The position numbers and the translations under genes were made by a program. Below, one piece after another: positions 23,848 through 35,600 of a DNA stretch of 64,000 bases. This DNA is from Ascochyta rabiei (Eukaryota > Ascomycota > Dothideomycetes > Pleosporales > Didymellaceae). The stretch spans positions 558,001 to 622,000 of the forward strand of contig NC_082411.1 of the NCBI RefSeq assembly GCF_004011695.2, read 5' to 3'. Every line of letters begins with the position of its first letter. Position 1 is the stretch's first letter. The notes beneath the pieces are model-generated. The model searched no databases. It had not been told where the DNA came from and saw only the letters and a list, made by a program, of their open reading frames with translations.

Positions 23848-24043
23848 TATTAGGTCTTTAGTCTCTAAGTGCTATATACTAAGACTAAAGGCCTAGTAAA
23901 TAGAGTAGGGGTAGCGTATCTATATAACCTAGCTAGATTACTCTAATTACTTAGAAGTAATTCGTCTATCTATAACCTGCAATTACACTCTCTACCTTTA
24001 AGTACTTAATAACGTACTACCCCTCCTAAAAGGGATCCTAACA
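23848..24043 (+). repeat. N1 3' LTR
   Basis: 196 bp, preceded by the polypurine run at 23836-23845 and followed by the TTAGC duplication. Confidence 0.9.
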
Positions 24044-25387
24044 TTAGCCCTAAAGCAATCTTTCTTAGATATCTTTATCTACTGCTAATGCCTCTTTACT
24101 ATAGCAACGTTATTATCTCTACTCTTCTAAAGAAACTTTATAAGCTTCTTATTATTAAGACTAAAAATACAGAGTATCTCTTACTAGACTAGGTAAGAGT
24201 TATACTAAGTCTAGTAATAGATAGCTTTAGAAATCTAGAAGAAGAAAGCTAGCGCTATGTCTGCTAGGAAAGCAAAGGGAGTACTACTATACTTAATTAA
24301 ATAACCTAATAGTAATAAAGGTTCTAGCGTAAGTATCTAATAAGAACTAGTAATATCTTTATATAATCCTATCTTTAGAATCTCTATTATCTCTCTATTC
24401 TCTATAACTAGTACGTACTAAGAGAGTATAGTTTAGCGTCTTATTATAAATAGTCTAGTAGAACTATATAGTAGTGCTAGGTAGGAGATCTTAACGTCCC
24501 TATACTTATAAGGATACTTCTTCTCCTTAGCACCTACTACGTCTTATACTAACTTAGGGTAGTTAACTATATCTACCTATTCCTTAATATAACTATTATA
24601 TTATTTAATTCTATTATCTTTCCTCTAAGCTAAGTATTCTATAACTAAATTGTAGAAGCCTTTTAGAGTAATAGTGTAGTTATCTTTATCTTTATTATTA
24701 AACGATACTAAGCCCTATATTATATCTATTCCCCTACCTAACTCTATAGTATTATAGAGGTTATAATCTACGTACTTAAATAACGTCTAATCTCTAGACT
24801 TAGTATATTTAGTGTAGTATAGGTAGAAGATTAAGTTAGTTTAATAATAGAGTACTATATAGTAAAGCTAGTACTATAGATTACCTCTTACTAGCTATTA
24901 GATAATAAAGTAGTATATAATTCTATACTACTCTAGGTTACTTTTACTATACTTTATATAGGTATAATAGTTATATATATTAAAGTATTTATCTACTATC
25001 TTCTAGAGTTCTAGATTAATTTAAAATATAGAGGAAAACACAGACACTATAATAGTGCCCTTCTAGTTTAGACTGTCTACCTTAGCTTAAAAATGTTAAG
25101 ATAGGTACCTAGAGACAAAGTTACTCTAGTTAAGGTTAAGTACTATAGAAACTAGGCAGAATTAATAGGACTGTAGACTATCTATTGTGTTTAATACATA
25201 GAGCTATTCTTTAAACAGAATCGTAGTTTTTAGGTTACTTCTCTACTTCTCTTAGCTTACCTTATTCTTATATATTAATATAAGTAGGTTAGATATTATA
25301 GTAGTGTTAAAAGTATAGACTAGTAAGCTAAGTTTACTAACAGTATACTAGAAATAAGAAAAGTAAACTTATAATAGGTTAACTATA

Positions 25388-27235
25388 ACGTGTTTTACTA
25401 CTAAGCAGTTACTACTACTAAGTAGTTACCCCTTACTAAAATCGCGACTATTATAGACTATTATAATAATACTACTACAACGTAAAACGTAATTAACCTA
25501 TAATAAAGGCACACTCTACCTTACTATCTAGGCTACCTAAGCTACCCCTTCTAATACTACAAAACACGCGTCTAGAGTATTTAATATCCTCTAAACAACG
25601 CTAGTATAATAACGCGCTAGAAAGCGCACCTAACGCAACTATTAACCTAACTTAAGTAAGCTAGATAAGATAGAGGAGGAGGTAATAGTAGTATATATAC
25701 TTAAGCTAGATACGTAAGAAATAGGCACTATAAGGACTATAGTATAAGAAATAGCTAATAATCTTCTTACTACACATAGTAAAGGACCTATTAGTAAGAA
25801 CTAGGTAGATAGGTTTAGAACGCGTACTAAGGAGGTTAAGCTTTAACACAGTTACTTATATAATTATTAATAAGCTCTAAATAAAGATCTACGCACTATA
25901 GAGCTCTAGTTTAAGCTAGTCAGAAATATAAAGGAGAAGTACAGAATTCTAGATAAAGATATATATAACTTTAATAAGTCTAGCTTTATAATAGGTATAA
26001 TTACTGCTTAGATAGTCTTTATAGGCTCTAAGAAGTAAAGCAATTCTAAGAAGATATAGCTAGGTAATTGTAACTAGGTTATAATTATCTAGGGCATCTA
26101 CGCTAGTAGGTAGGCTATTCTACCCTTTATTATCTTTAGTAGTAAGGTTTTTATATTAAGCAGGTATACAGGACTACCTTATAACTAGGTAATTAAGACT
26201 AGCACTAATAGCTAGATAATAAATAAGCTTAGTATAAAGTAGCTAAAGTACTTTAATGCGTATATAAAGGAGTATACTATAGGTATATACTATCTACTAA
26301 TTATAAATAGCTATAAGAGCTACTAGAGCTATAAATTCTATAAGTACTATAAGAAATAGAAGATAATTACTCTCTATATACCTTCTTATATGTTACACCT
26401 ACTATAGCTGCTTAATATAGGCTATTTTACCCCTTTAAAGCAGGCGTACTCTACTAAGATTAACAGCTAGGTAAGGTACTCTATTACGTATTTTTAAGAA
26501 AGAGACATCCTTACTAGCCTTTTACATTGCTTTTAACAAGGTAATTATAAAGGAAAATATCCTAGTAAGCTTTAGAGGCTCTAGTTTAGTACCCTATAAC
26601 CTAGTGTAAGTGCTATTAAAGCTTAATATAGTGCTTTGCACGCTAACACCTCTACTACTAGAGGCTACCCTATAGAAGTTAAAAACGCTAGCTACCCTAA
26701 AGAAGATAGAGGTATAATTAACGCTAGTCTATAAGCGCATATAAAGGTATAGAGAATTACTAGTCTCTTCTCTTCTATAGGCTGTTAATTTGCTTATAAA
26801 AGGTATAGCTATTATAGGTTATAATTTAGTATTTTAGGCGTAGAAACTAGCTAGTATTTATAAGGTAATAGCTACTCTAACCGAGTAGTATAGTTGTAAA
26901 AAAAAGTATATTTAAATAGAGAAGAGTCTTATAGTAGGTAACGTACAGGATTTAATAGCTAAGAAGAACTATAGTAGTAGAGAGGTAGCTAAATAGTCTA
27001 TAAAGAGGGTATATAAGAAGAGGCACTATAGATATTATAGTAAGACTAGCTATAATATATGTACCTATACAGCAGAAATTATAGATATAGATAATAGTAA
27101 CGCTTCTAAATAGTATATTAGGCTAGAGTAATTATTAGTATAGTGTTGTAGTGTAGTTATAATAGTCTGCAATAGTTACGATTTTAGTAAGAGGTAACTG
27201 CTTAGTAGTAGTAACTACTTAGTAGTGAAACACGT
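25388..27235 (+). mobile_element. P2: Fot1/pogo-type transposon inserted in G1
   Basis: 1848 bp bounded by TA (25386-25387 and 27236-27237). The inverted termini start ACGTGTTTTACTAC and carry two tandem copies of a TACTAAGYAGTTAC-type motif (25400-25433, mirrored at 27190-27225). G2 has the uninterrupted site at about 40475-40490; joining the G1 flanks with a single TA reproduces it. It is the same family as P1. Confidence 0.95.
25660..27090 (+). pseudogene. P2 transposase (CENP-B/DDE_1, pogo family)
   Basis: Plus strand. The DNA-binding part includes N-[W]-V-D-R-F-R-T-R (about 25800-25826), the usual CENP-B-type motif, and A-L-N-K-D-L-R-T-I-E. The catalytic part begins Y-N-F-N-K-S-S-F-I-I-G (25965-25997; the family has Y-N-F-D-E-[S/T]-G-F). 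It continues through N-[W]-V-I-I-I-[W]-G-I-Y-A, L-P-Y-N-[W]-V-I, L-L-I-I-N-S-Y-K-S (the D-G-H-E-S block, about 26306-26332) and L-L-N-I-G-Y-F-T-P-L-K (the L-D-V-G-x-F block, about 26408-26440). Bracketed Trp are now TAG. Acidic catalytic residues are changed to Asn or Lys by RIP, so it is dead. Confidence 0.9.
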
Positions 27236-29070
27236 TATAGTAGGTAATTATTCTTCTACTAGTACCTCTCTTCTTTTAGGTTTTCTCTTTTATAGTACTC
27301 TTAGGCCTATATATCTAGAAGCTGCACACACTCTAAATTCTTAAGAAGCTTCTAACTAATCTTTATATAGAAGAGAATAAAGGCTAAGTAGCTATTAGTA
27401 TATTTACACTTAGCGCTATTCTAGATATTATTTATTACGTCTTTACTAATCTCTGTGTCTTCCTGTATAGATTAAACGTCTAATATTAATAGGTAGTTAA
27501 CTTTAGGGCTTATAACGTCTTAGAATAATCAAATTCTAATAGCCTGATTAACAATTATTCCCTAGTTAAATAGTTCTCTAGTACTAAAGTAACAGAGCTA
27601 AATTACGTTCCTCTAGACTGTTAGTGCTTATAAAATACATCTATTATACAGCATTACTTTTCTTTTTTATTAATACCTAACTTAAAGGCTATATAGTTTA
27701 GGTTAGTAGGTACTATAGACAACAGGTTACTTTAGTATTCTTATTTAATACTTTTAATAATATACTTAGGGGATTTATTACCTATTAGAAATAGCTTTAT
27801 ATTAGTCTATAGCCTTATTAGAGTAAGAGATAATCCTTCTAAGAAAACACTTAATTAGCCTGCAGTCCTTACGCTTGTTACTAGCTTAGTAAGTAACTAT
27901 AATCTTTATTATAATACTAAAAGGGCTAGTGTCTAAACTCTATTAAGAGTATACTCTAGCGACGCTTATATTAGTATAAGGAATTTCTTAGAGCTAAATA
28001 TTATAGTATTTAATATTACCTACTCCTAAGTATTTCTTATTTTAGTACGTAGGGTGTTCTAACACCTTTTAGGTTAAATATTAGTACTAGTAGTTAGGTC
28101 TTCTATACTGTAAGTGCTTATATCTACTATAAGTATGTTTTTAAAGTTAGGTCCCTAATTAGGTATATATTCTACTCTGCTGCCTTTAGCTTTAGTATAC
28201 CATTACCTAGTGCTTTTACCCCTACTATAAGTAGGTAGTTCTTATTATTTAGGTGCGTAATAAAGTTTATTATATCCTAATAGAGCATATTAAGGGCTTA
28301 GTAGACTATATTCTAGTTACTTAAGTTATAGAACTTATCCTTCTTCTTTTATAGTATAGATAGGCGTTAGTAAATTACTAAGTTAATAAACTTAGTAAGG
28401 TAGTTATATTAACTTAGTAGATATAGTATATAATTAAGTTAAGTATTATATACTCTATAGCAGACTATAAGCAGTATAGTTTTACTATATTTACTAGAAT
28501 ATTTTTACTATTCTTATTTTTATAGATATATTTTATAGCTTATACTATTTCTATTATCTTCCTCTAGTAGTAGTCTGTTACTAATTAGATTGCTAGGTAT
28601 TAACTATTAAAGTTGTTTATACCTCTGTATTATATAACTAGGTTTAGGGTTTACTAGATAATGTCTAATATTAGGTGTATTATAGCTACTAATTTATTAC
28701 ACTTAGTAACTACTATACTTATCTAGAGGTTAAGCCTTTCCTTCTATGCCTATAGCTCTTCTTACGTAATCTCTATTATAAACTAGCTAACTGTAGATCC
28801 CTATATATATAGTATTAGAACGTTAGTAACCTTAGTAATGTCTTTACTCTTAATAGCCTTTAAAGCTAATAACTACTACACAGCCCTCTCTTCTAGTTCT
28901 AGCTCTTTCTAAGTAATTGCCTATTACTGTAATTTTATAAACTTTATATATAGTTAAGTAGATATTAAGAAGTAATAACTTAATATTATAAGGAGGAGAA
29001 TTAGAAGTAATAGGGTTACTCTGTTTTAAGAGTGTCCTAGGCAGCTATAGGCCTACTTTTCTTCTACACT

Positions 29071-29141
29071 TTTACTTACTATTTATATTTTTACCTACTA
29101 TTTATATTTTTACATACTTACTTTTACTTACTATAATTGTT
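29071..29141. repeat. Short AT-rich direct repeats in G1
   Basis: Repeated units of the type TTTTACTTACTATTTAT, between the end of pol and ORF3 on the element map. The same repeat block is in G2 at 38587-38651. Confidence 0.7.
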
Positions 29142-29569
29142 AGTTGTTTATAAACAGTTAGTTTAGTTTTAAGCTATTAGCTTACACCTTTCTCTATACT
29201 TAGTAAGTACCTAGGCTAAGTTATCTTTACTAGCGTTAGGTTTTAGCTAATTAGAAGTTAACTAGTAAGACCTAGTAACTACTAATTAGCTTGTAGCTTT
29301 AGTAGCTAGAACGTTACCTTTCTATCTTTAGTTATATGTCCTATAGACTATACTACTACTTCTTATTACTAAAGTCGAAGTTAGATAAGTTATTATATAT
29401 TTTATATTATAGTCCTTTATACTATATAAGAGGTTAAGAGTAGATTTTAATACTTAAAAAGTTGTAATTAGTAGGTGCTCTTCCCTTACTTACTAGAATA
29501 GGGGTACTTAGACTCTTAGCAGCCTTACTTTATCTACTTTATTAAAATATATTCTTATAGTTTTAATTC

Positions 29570-29795
29570 TACGTATCTTCTCTCTATACCTGTATAGGTC
29601 TTCTTTCTTCTAACTAAATATTATCTAGTAAACGCTTATAGAACTTCTTTATTCTTTACTCTAGTACTGTATATAGTATACTAGTTCTATTAAGGTCTTT
29701 AAGTAAATAGGTGCTCCTATCTAGCTATATTCTGTTAGGTAACACTTAGTATAGCCTAAGCTACTTCTTTCTTAACTTCTTCTCTCTAGACATAT
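29570..29795 (-). pseudogene. G1 Pol C-terminal fragment (integrase tail)
   Basis: Inverted counterpart of G2 37927-38160: R-D-K-K-L-R-K-K-[W], then G-T-Y-L-L-K-D-L-N-R-T-S and K-K-F-Y-K-R-L-L in the better G2 copy. It stops at 29795 at the LTR of B. The rest of the G1 polyprotein is not in the window. Confidence 0.8.
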
Positions 29796-30020
29796 TATAG
29801 GTAAGAATATTACTTAATATAAGGAGGTTTATCGTCTTTAATAGTAAGCCCTAATAGCTTACTAAGATTATCTAATATACACTCCTAACAATTACGTGCC
29901 TCTAATCCCTAATAGCCCCTTAAACTCTTACTAGTTAATATGCCTAATAATTACGTACATCTAAACCCTAATATCTTACTAAGCTCTTACTAGTTAGTCT
30001 TATACTTTTACTCTACTATA
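29796..30020 (-). repeat. B 3' LTR
   Basis: 225 bp, same length and orientation as 63526-63750, with mostly RIP-type differences. It ends on the right at CTACTATA (CTACTACA in the other copy). Confidence 0.8.
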
Positions 30021-30035
30021 CATCTCTTCTACTCT
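30021..30035 (-). other. B polypurine tract
   Basis: On the minus strand this reads AGAGTAGAAGAGATG directly before the LTR start, as expected for the plus-strand primer. It supports reading 29796-30020 as the 3' LTR of a minus-strand element. Confidence 0.6.
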
Positions 30036-30620
30036 AAGAGCTTAGACCTCTTAAGCTTATATCTACCTCTACCTATTATTCTACACCTTTATAACCCTAC
30101 CGTCTACTCTAGTAGAAAACCTATTAATGTTTACCTCTTTACTTTAAACAATTTTTTAATACTACCCAGCAGTTTATTAGGCTATTGCTTAATAGTTTAT
30201 ATTTACCTAACTATGTTTAGTCTAGTATTTAGACATCTAAGCCTATTATAACTAATTTCTAAAGCCCTATTAGTTTAGAACTTTAAGAAAGAAGTATATA
30301 TAGGACCTAATCTATTTACTATAATAGCTAAGGGAAGTCTAGGTATTAGTTATTTATTTATCTAGTAAATCTTCTACTTATATGTTTATTCGCCTACGTT
30401 ATTAGAGGAGGGCAACCTAATAGCCTATTAGTAGCTGTTTAAGAACTAATAACCTTCTAGCCCTAGGCCTACTAATTAGTAGACCGTTTAGACTAGCCTA
30501 ACAACCTACTACCTTTTACTAAGTAATGTTACTCTTACTAACGTAATAGTAAATAACTTTTACTAGCTTTAGGTTCCTTTAGGTTAACGTATCTAAGCCT
30601 AATAGCTATAGAGAAGGTAG
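30036..30620. other. B 3' non-coding region left of G2
   Basis: About 585 bp with no reading I can support. It continues at 46635 once G2 and one copy of the GTAG duplication are removed. Confidence 0.5.
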
Positions 30621-30878
30621 TGTGCTAGTACATACAGTAACTTCCTTAGTAAGAACTAGAATACTTAGCTAGTGTACGTAATTTAGCCGGTAGAAGAGTA
30701 TAAGAGACCTTAACAGAAACTGTTAAGGTAGAACACCTATAATAATAACTAGAAACACTTACTTATAGAATTTAACTACTATATTACTAATCTCTTTAAC
30801 CCTTAATAATAATAATAATAATAAGTATCCTTTCTAATGTGCCTGCTAATAAGATGCTTTAATACTTATACTAGAATA
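30621..30878 (+). repeat. G2 5' LTR
   Basis: 258 bp starting TGTGCTAGTACATACAG. It contains an AAT microsatellite at about 30809-30831. It pairs with 46376-46630 and inversely with 19242-19496. Confidence 0.92.
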
Positions 30879-30881
30879 AAA

Positions 30882-30899
30882 TAGTAACCTAACTAGAGG
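30882..30899 (+). other. G2 primer-binding site (putative)
   Basis: TAGTAACCTAACTAGAGG starts 3 nt after the LTR; before RIP the first bases would be TGGTAACC, complementary to a tRNA 3' end of the type GGTTACCA. Element B has a similar TAGTAAC at the same distance from its 5' LTR (63516-63523, minus strand). Confidence 0.5.
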
Positions 30900-30930
30900 G
30901 CACAGTATAGTAGGCAATATTAAAATTCTA

Positions 30931-31145
30931 CTACTCTAAAGGCTAGGGTATAGTTTAGGAATTATTCTGTTAACTCTAGACTAGAACGTTATTATCTAAA
31001 TATCTGCTACTCTAAAGGCTAGGGCACGGCCTAGGAATTTTCCTAATAACTTTAGAGTAGGACGTTATTATCTAAATATCTGCTACTCTAAAGGGTAGGG
31101 CACAGCCTAGGAATTATCCCGTTAATTCTGGACTAGGACGTTACT
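30931..31145 (+). repeat. Three 76-bp tandem repeats in the G2 leader
   Basis: Copies start at 30931, 31007 and 31083 (the last incomplete), each beginning CTACTCTAAAGG and ending near TCTAAATATCTG. They lie between the primer site and gag. Tandem leader repeats in LTR elements often hold promoter or packaging signals; here the role is unknown. Confidence 0.9.
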
Positions 31146-31479
31146 ATTAGACCTATTATTTAGAAAACAAGAAAAACAAGTTTAAAACAAGGTAGGCATC
31201 TAGTTAACCTAGAAAAGCTTTAGCTAAGGGACTATCTTAGTTTAATTTCTAATACTTATTATATATATTATCTGCACAGTTCTACTTAGCCCTATTCCTT
31301 AGGATCTGCTTAGCTCTATTTCTTAGGACTTAGGATAAGAGGAACATAAAAGACAGGGACGAAGCTACTCTAATAGATAGAGTAATTAAGATTACTTTAA
31401 TTATAAGAAACTATTATCTACTTAATATAATAGACTACTAAGGATTAGTATACACTACTATAGATAACCCTTTAGACTC

Positions 31480-32600
31480 TATAGAGACACTATCTTCTCT
31501 AATAGAAAACAGCTATTAGGTTATTGTTCTAATAAAGGAAAGGTCTATCTAACTATCCTTTAATAGAAAGGAGTTTATAGAGTTTCTTAATAACTATAAC
31601 TATATAGTAGAAAACAGAGGGTTAAGTATTAAGTAGAAGGTTAGAGTTCTCTCTAACTACTACTATAATTACTATAGAAGGTTTATTAAACACCTAAAAC
31701 TATACGCTTTAGATAATTAGGTTAAGCTTTAGATTGCTATAAAGAATTACTAGAAAGACTAGGACACTGCTTAACGTATAGGTAATTAAGTGTTCCTTAA
31801 AGCCTATATTAAAGAAACCTCTTAAGCCTTTCTTAGACTATTATACTACTATACTAACTTTATAGTATATAGTAATATATATTAGAAGAATAATTAAATT
31901 CTAACCTTTAATAAAGGATACTACTTCTTCTTAGGACTGCTAAAGGTTAATAAAGACCTTATCCTCTTTAATATGTAAAACAGACTAGATATAAAGGATT
32001 AATCTTTGTTTATACTTAATAATATCTATAATTTTATAAAAAAGGTATATATGCAGCGCTAAGGCTTAAAGAAATTAGCGCTTAGAAGGGATAATAAATA
32101 TACTAAGGAAACCTAGCACCTTATAAACAGCACTAAGGAGCTAATTAACGCTAAGTCTATTATTACCTAGGCTAAGGATTAACTATCTAGTTAGGGTAGT
32201 AAGAGTAAAACACCCCTACCTCCTATTGTTAATAAAGACGTTAAAGAGCTTATCTAGGCAATAGGTAGATAGAAGCTATCTCTAGTAGAAGTTAGCATCC
32301 TTATAAACTCTAACAATTAGATAAGAGAGATCCTTTAGTCTCCTACTAATAACGCTTACTTTATTTCTTAAGTAACTAGAGCTAGTGCTACTTAGGAAAG
32401 GGACAATAGCTCTTATATTACTAACGCACCTAGAAACGTTAACCTAAAATAAGAAGTAAACTACTTCTAAGGAAGAGAGTATAGTAACTCTTATAATATA
32501 TATAGAGAGCTAAACTACTAAGCTTATAAGTATAAATTATATAGAGTACTTACCTATATATAGTAGTGTAGTTTTTAACTTAACTAAGATAGTTAACACA
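31480..32600 (+). pseudogene. G2 Gag
   Basis: Plus strand. It reads F-N-R-K-E-F-I-E-F-L-N-N-Y near 31558-31600, then V-E-N-R-G-L-S-I-K-[Q]-K-V-R, I-K-N-Y and a D-T-A-[Q]-R segment near 31765-31780. This is the order of the capsid domain of Ty3 Gag in the fungal group that includes element B. It is followed by a long Lys-rich region to about 32600. I could not place a zinc knuckle with confidence. It would form the virus-like particle; RIP stops make it inactive. Confidence 0.75.
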
Positions 32601-35600
32601 GATACTACTTTAGCCCTACTTACTATTAAATTAAACCTATCTAAGGATCTGTCCTACCTACTTTTTAACTTAATTAGTTAAAATAGAAGATTTAAGAGTA
32701 CTTTAAAGTTTTATAGGATGTTTTAGACTAGCTAGCCTCTATAGTTAAGCTAAATCTATTTAAAGGTGTAGACTCTAGGCCTAGAGGGGTAATATATAGA
32801 TCTAGGCTAGGCCTAAACATATAGAGAAAGATTATTAGAAGTGTTAGTACACTAACTATAATAGATAATTATAAGCTAGACTATAAGTTATTACACTCTT
32901 TTTAGAACTTCTAAATTCTAGACAATAACTTTTATAAAGTTTATAGTCTTAATTATATTAATAATAGAGATATTATACTAGAGGTATATAATATTAAAGA
33001 TAGCTCCTTCTTAAGTGTAGTAACTAGGTTAGATAAGGCACACAACCGCTAAGTTAATACTATTCTAGAAAGAGCTTAGAGAGCTATAGTTAGGAAAGAA
33101 AGACCTTTAATTTCTTAATAAGCTATAGTTAAGTAAGTATATAATAATACTAGAGATAAGTTAGTAGTAGATATTAAAGACTTATTAGGGTTAAGCCCTT
33201 TGCTAATAGAGAATAAGTAAATAATACCTTTTACTAGTTAACCTTATAGTTAGCTATATACTATTATTAAACTACTATTATAAGAGAGGGTATTAGAAAC
33301 TACTCTACTATTAACGTAGTAAAAGAGGAAGCATTTAATAATTAGCTTAGATAATAGGATAGCAGACCTACTTAAACTATCTAAAAACAAGATTCTAACT
33401 GCAATTCTTTATTAAGAAGTATAAGGGATTACTGTTAGAGATTTAGTCTTCTAGGGTTATATCTAAGTAATGTTCTAGAAGCTTATAAAGGAATTAGACT
33501 CTAACCTAATAGTTAGCAGGAGCGTTAACGTAGCAATCCTAGGGGCTAGAAGTTCTAACTAATTAGGAGTTAACAGGTCTTACTAGTTAACTACTAATTA
33601 GCTAGAGATTATAAGGGTCTGCACTAGCGCTAAGTTTAGCAAAAATTACCCTGCAATTAAGAATAGTAGAGCTTAATACTTTAATGTTAGATTAGAGAGG
33701 AATACTTATAGAAGCTACTAAGTAGAAGCATATAGTAATACTTAGAACAATAAAGATCCTCTAAATAAGCTAGCTAAAACTATATAAACTACTAGGTTAG
33801 AGAAGCTAGTATACTAAGATTTACTAATATACTAGGCTTATATTAGGTTATATACAGTTAGCTACTTAATTAACACTAGAGCTTAGATGTATTTAATAAG
33901 GTTTAGTACTTCTTAAGTGCTAGGAATAGTGTATAAAGATATAACACACCTAATAGAAAAAGAGTAGGGTGTTATTACAGCTAATAGTAGCATAGATCTA
34001 TTTATTAGAATGTTATAGAATGCTCTAGTCTAGATTAGAGAAGTTATAACCCTAACGCACTTTAGACTTATAAGAAACCTAATAAGATTAGTTATTCTTA
34101 GAACGCTATAGTGCTTATTAGTAAGACTAGCTATATAGTACAACATTTCTAGAAGAACTACGTACTATAATATATCTAATAACAGTAGAAGGAACGCTAC
34201 TTTTATTATATTAGACCTATTTCCTTACTACTTTACCCTAGTTAAGTATAACTAGGATAGGGGAAAAGTTAGAGGAACTCCTTAATTAGGCTAGGATGTT
34301 CTAATACTAGTAAAGACCTAATAACACTAAAGTTCTGTTACTTAGTAGAAGTAAACTACTACTTCCTACGTACAACTATAGATTTAGAAATCTTAAAAGG
34401 CCTAAGTAGTTTTATCTTTACATAGAATAATGCTAGTAGTCTCTAGTAGATCTCTAAGGGAGAGGACTCTAGGCAAGTATATGCGGATAAGGACTTCCTT
34501 ATCTTACTATCCTAAATAAACTTATAATTATTAAGGGTAAGAGGTTAGCATAACATAGTTAAAAACTAAGAAGTTAATATACTCTATAAACAAGTAGAGG
34601 TAAAGGTTTAACCTATTAATAATCTATAACCTAATAAACCTATAGAACTTAGTTAGAAAGACTAGAAAAGAGTTGTATATAAATAACAGTAGCTAATACT
34701 TAGTTTAAGCCTATATAATATTAGGCCTTTTAATTACTTATTTAAATAGTAATATACTCTATTCCTAAGAGGAAAAAGGCTTACTCCCTAGAGAATAAAA
34801 GATTAGAAGTTTAGCAATACTCTATTTCTAGCAGAGATAGTACTCTTTAAGGAAATAATTCTAAACAGAAAAGTAGCTATAGCTTTTACTTTTTCTAAAT
34901 CTAGCTAGATAAAGAAGGAGGTTTCTTCTCTATACTAAATTAGGATAATTCTATATAAAGCTTAGTAGGTTAAGACCTTCCCTATTGTAACAAGTCTAGA
35001 AGGAGAACTTATTAAGATGTTAAATAAAAGATTAGAATAAGGAATATTTAAGTAATGCAACAGCTAATATAGAAACCTATAGCATTTAGTGTCTAAGAAA
35101 GATAGTAGATTTTAGTTTATTAATAACGCTTAATATATAAATAGGGTCTCTGTTTAAGATATAGGAACTCTGCTAACTACAGATAAGTTCTCTAAGAGGT
35201 TTACTAGCTATAAGATTATATTATTTATAGACTTTTTCTCTAGTTATAACTAAATAATACTGTATAAAGATAGTAGAGACATAACAGTAGTTATAACGCT
35301 AATTAGCCTTTTATAATTATATACCCTAGTTTAAGAGGCTACTAACTTAGTAGCTGTCTTCTAAAGAATTATAATAAAGATTCTTAAGGATTACTAGCTA
35401 GATACACTTCTTTTTCTTAACAACATTACTAGTAGTAGTCTAAAGACAGATTATAATAGTAAGGAGGCTTTACCTAGTATTAGGTAATATATACTTAAGT
35501 ATATCTAGTAACTAGATAGAGTCCTTATAGACGTAGAAAGAGCTAGAGGTACAGTGTTAAGACTTAAATACTACTAGAGACATAATTAATTAGGGGTAGT

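Larger units (their letters stand above)
19921..24043 (+). mobile_element. N1: short LTR element nested in G1
   Basis: 4123 bp with 196-bp LTRs starting TGTTAGG and ending CTAACA, flanked by the 5-bp duplication TTAGC (19916-19920 and 24044-24048). A purine run (AGAAGGGGGA, 23836-23845) just before the right LTR sets the plus orientation. The interior has a gag-like frame and an integrase C-terminal tail but no recognisable RT or RNase H, plus a second frame on the other strand. It looks like a non-autonomous Ty3 derivative. N2 in G2 is essentially identical and at the same site. Confidence 0.9.
19497..28960 (-). pseudogene. G1 extra reading frame downstream of pol (ORF3), split by N1 and P2
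   Basis: Own sequence is 19497-19920, 24044-25387 and 27236-28960. It corresponds to 38740-46375 of G2, where the reading is described more fully. The frame runs across the TTAGC duplication left by N1, and P2 sits in a site that is empty in G2. The two copies differ in the 25010-28960 part by many changes, some not attributable to RIP, yet both can be read through on the same strand. I do not recognise the family. Confidence 0.4.
19242..29795 (-). mobile_element. G1: 3' part of a large Ty3/gypsy element, 5' part lost
   Basis: Minus-strand copy of G2 (30621-46630). It contains the 3' LTR, the extra region downstream of pol, and the last part of integrase, ending at 29795 where B starts. The equivalent point in G2 is about 37927, so gag and most of pol are absent. 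N1 and P2 are nested inside. From about 19275 to 25010 it is practically identical to G2; beyond that it is clearly diverged. No duplication is found because the far end is missing. Confidence 0.9.

Noticed and set aside
29796..30020. Solo LTR unrelated to 63526-63750
   Set aside because: Equal 225-bp length, same orientation, an adjoining purine tract, a primer-site remnant at the other copy, and B sequence continuing between nested insertions argue for one LTR pair.
30931..31145. CRISPR array
   Set aside because: The 76-bp units are directly adjacent without spacers and lie in a retroelement leader of a fungal genome.
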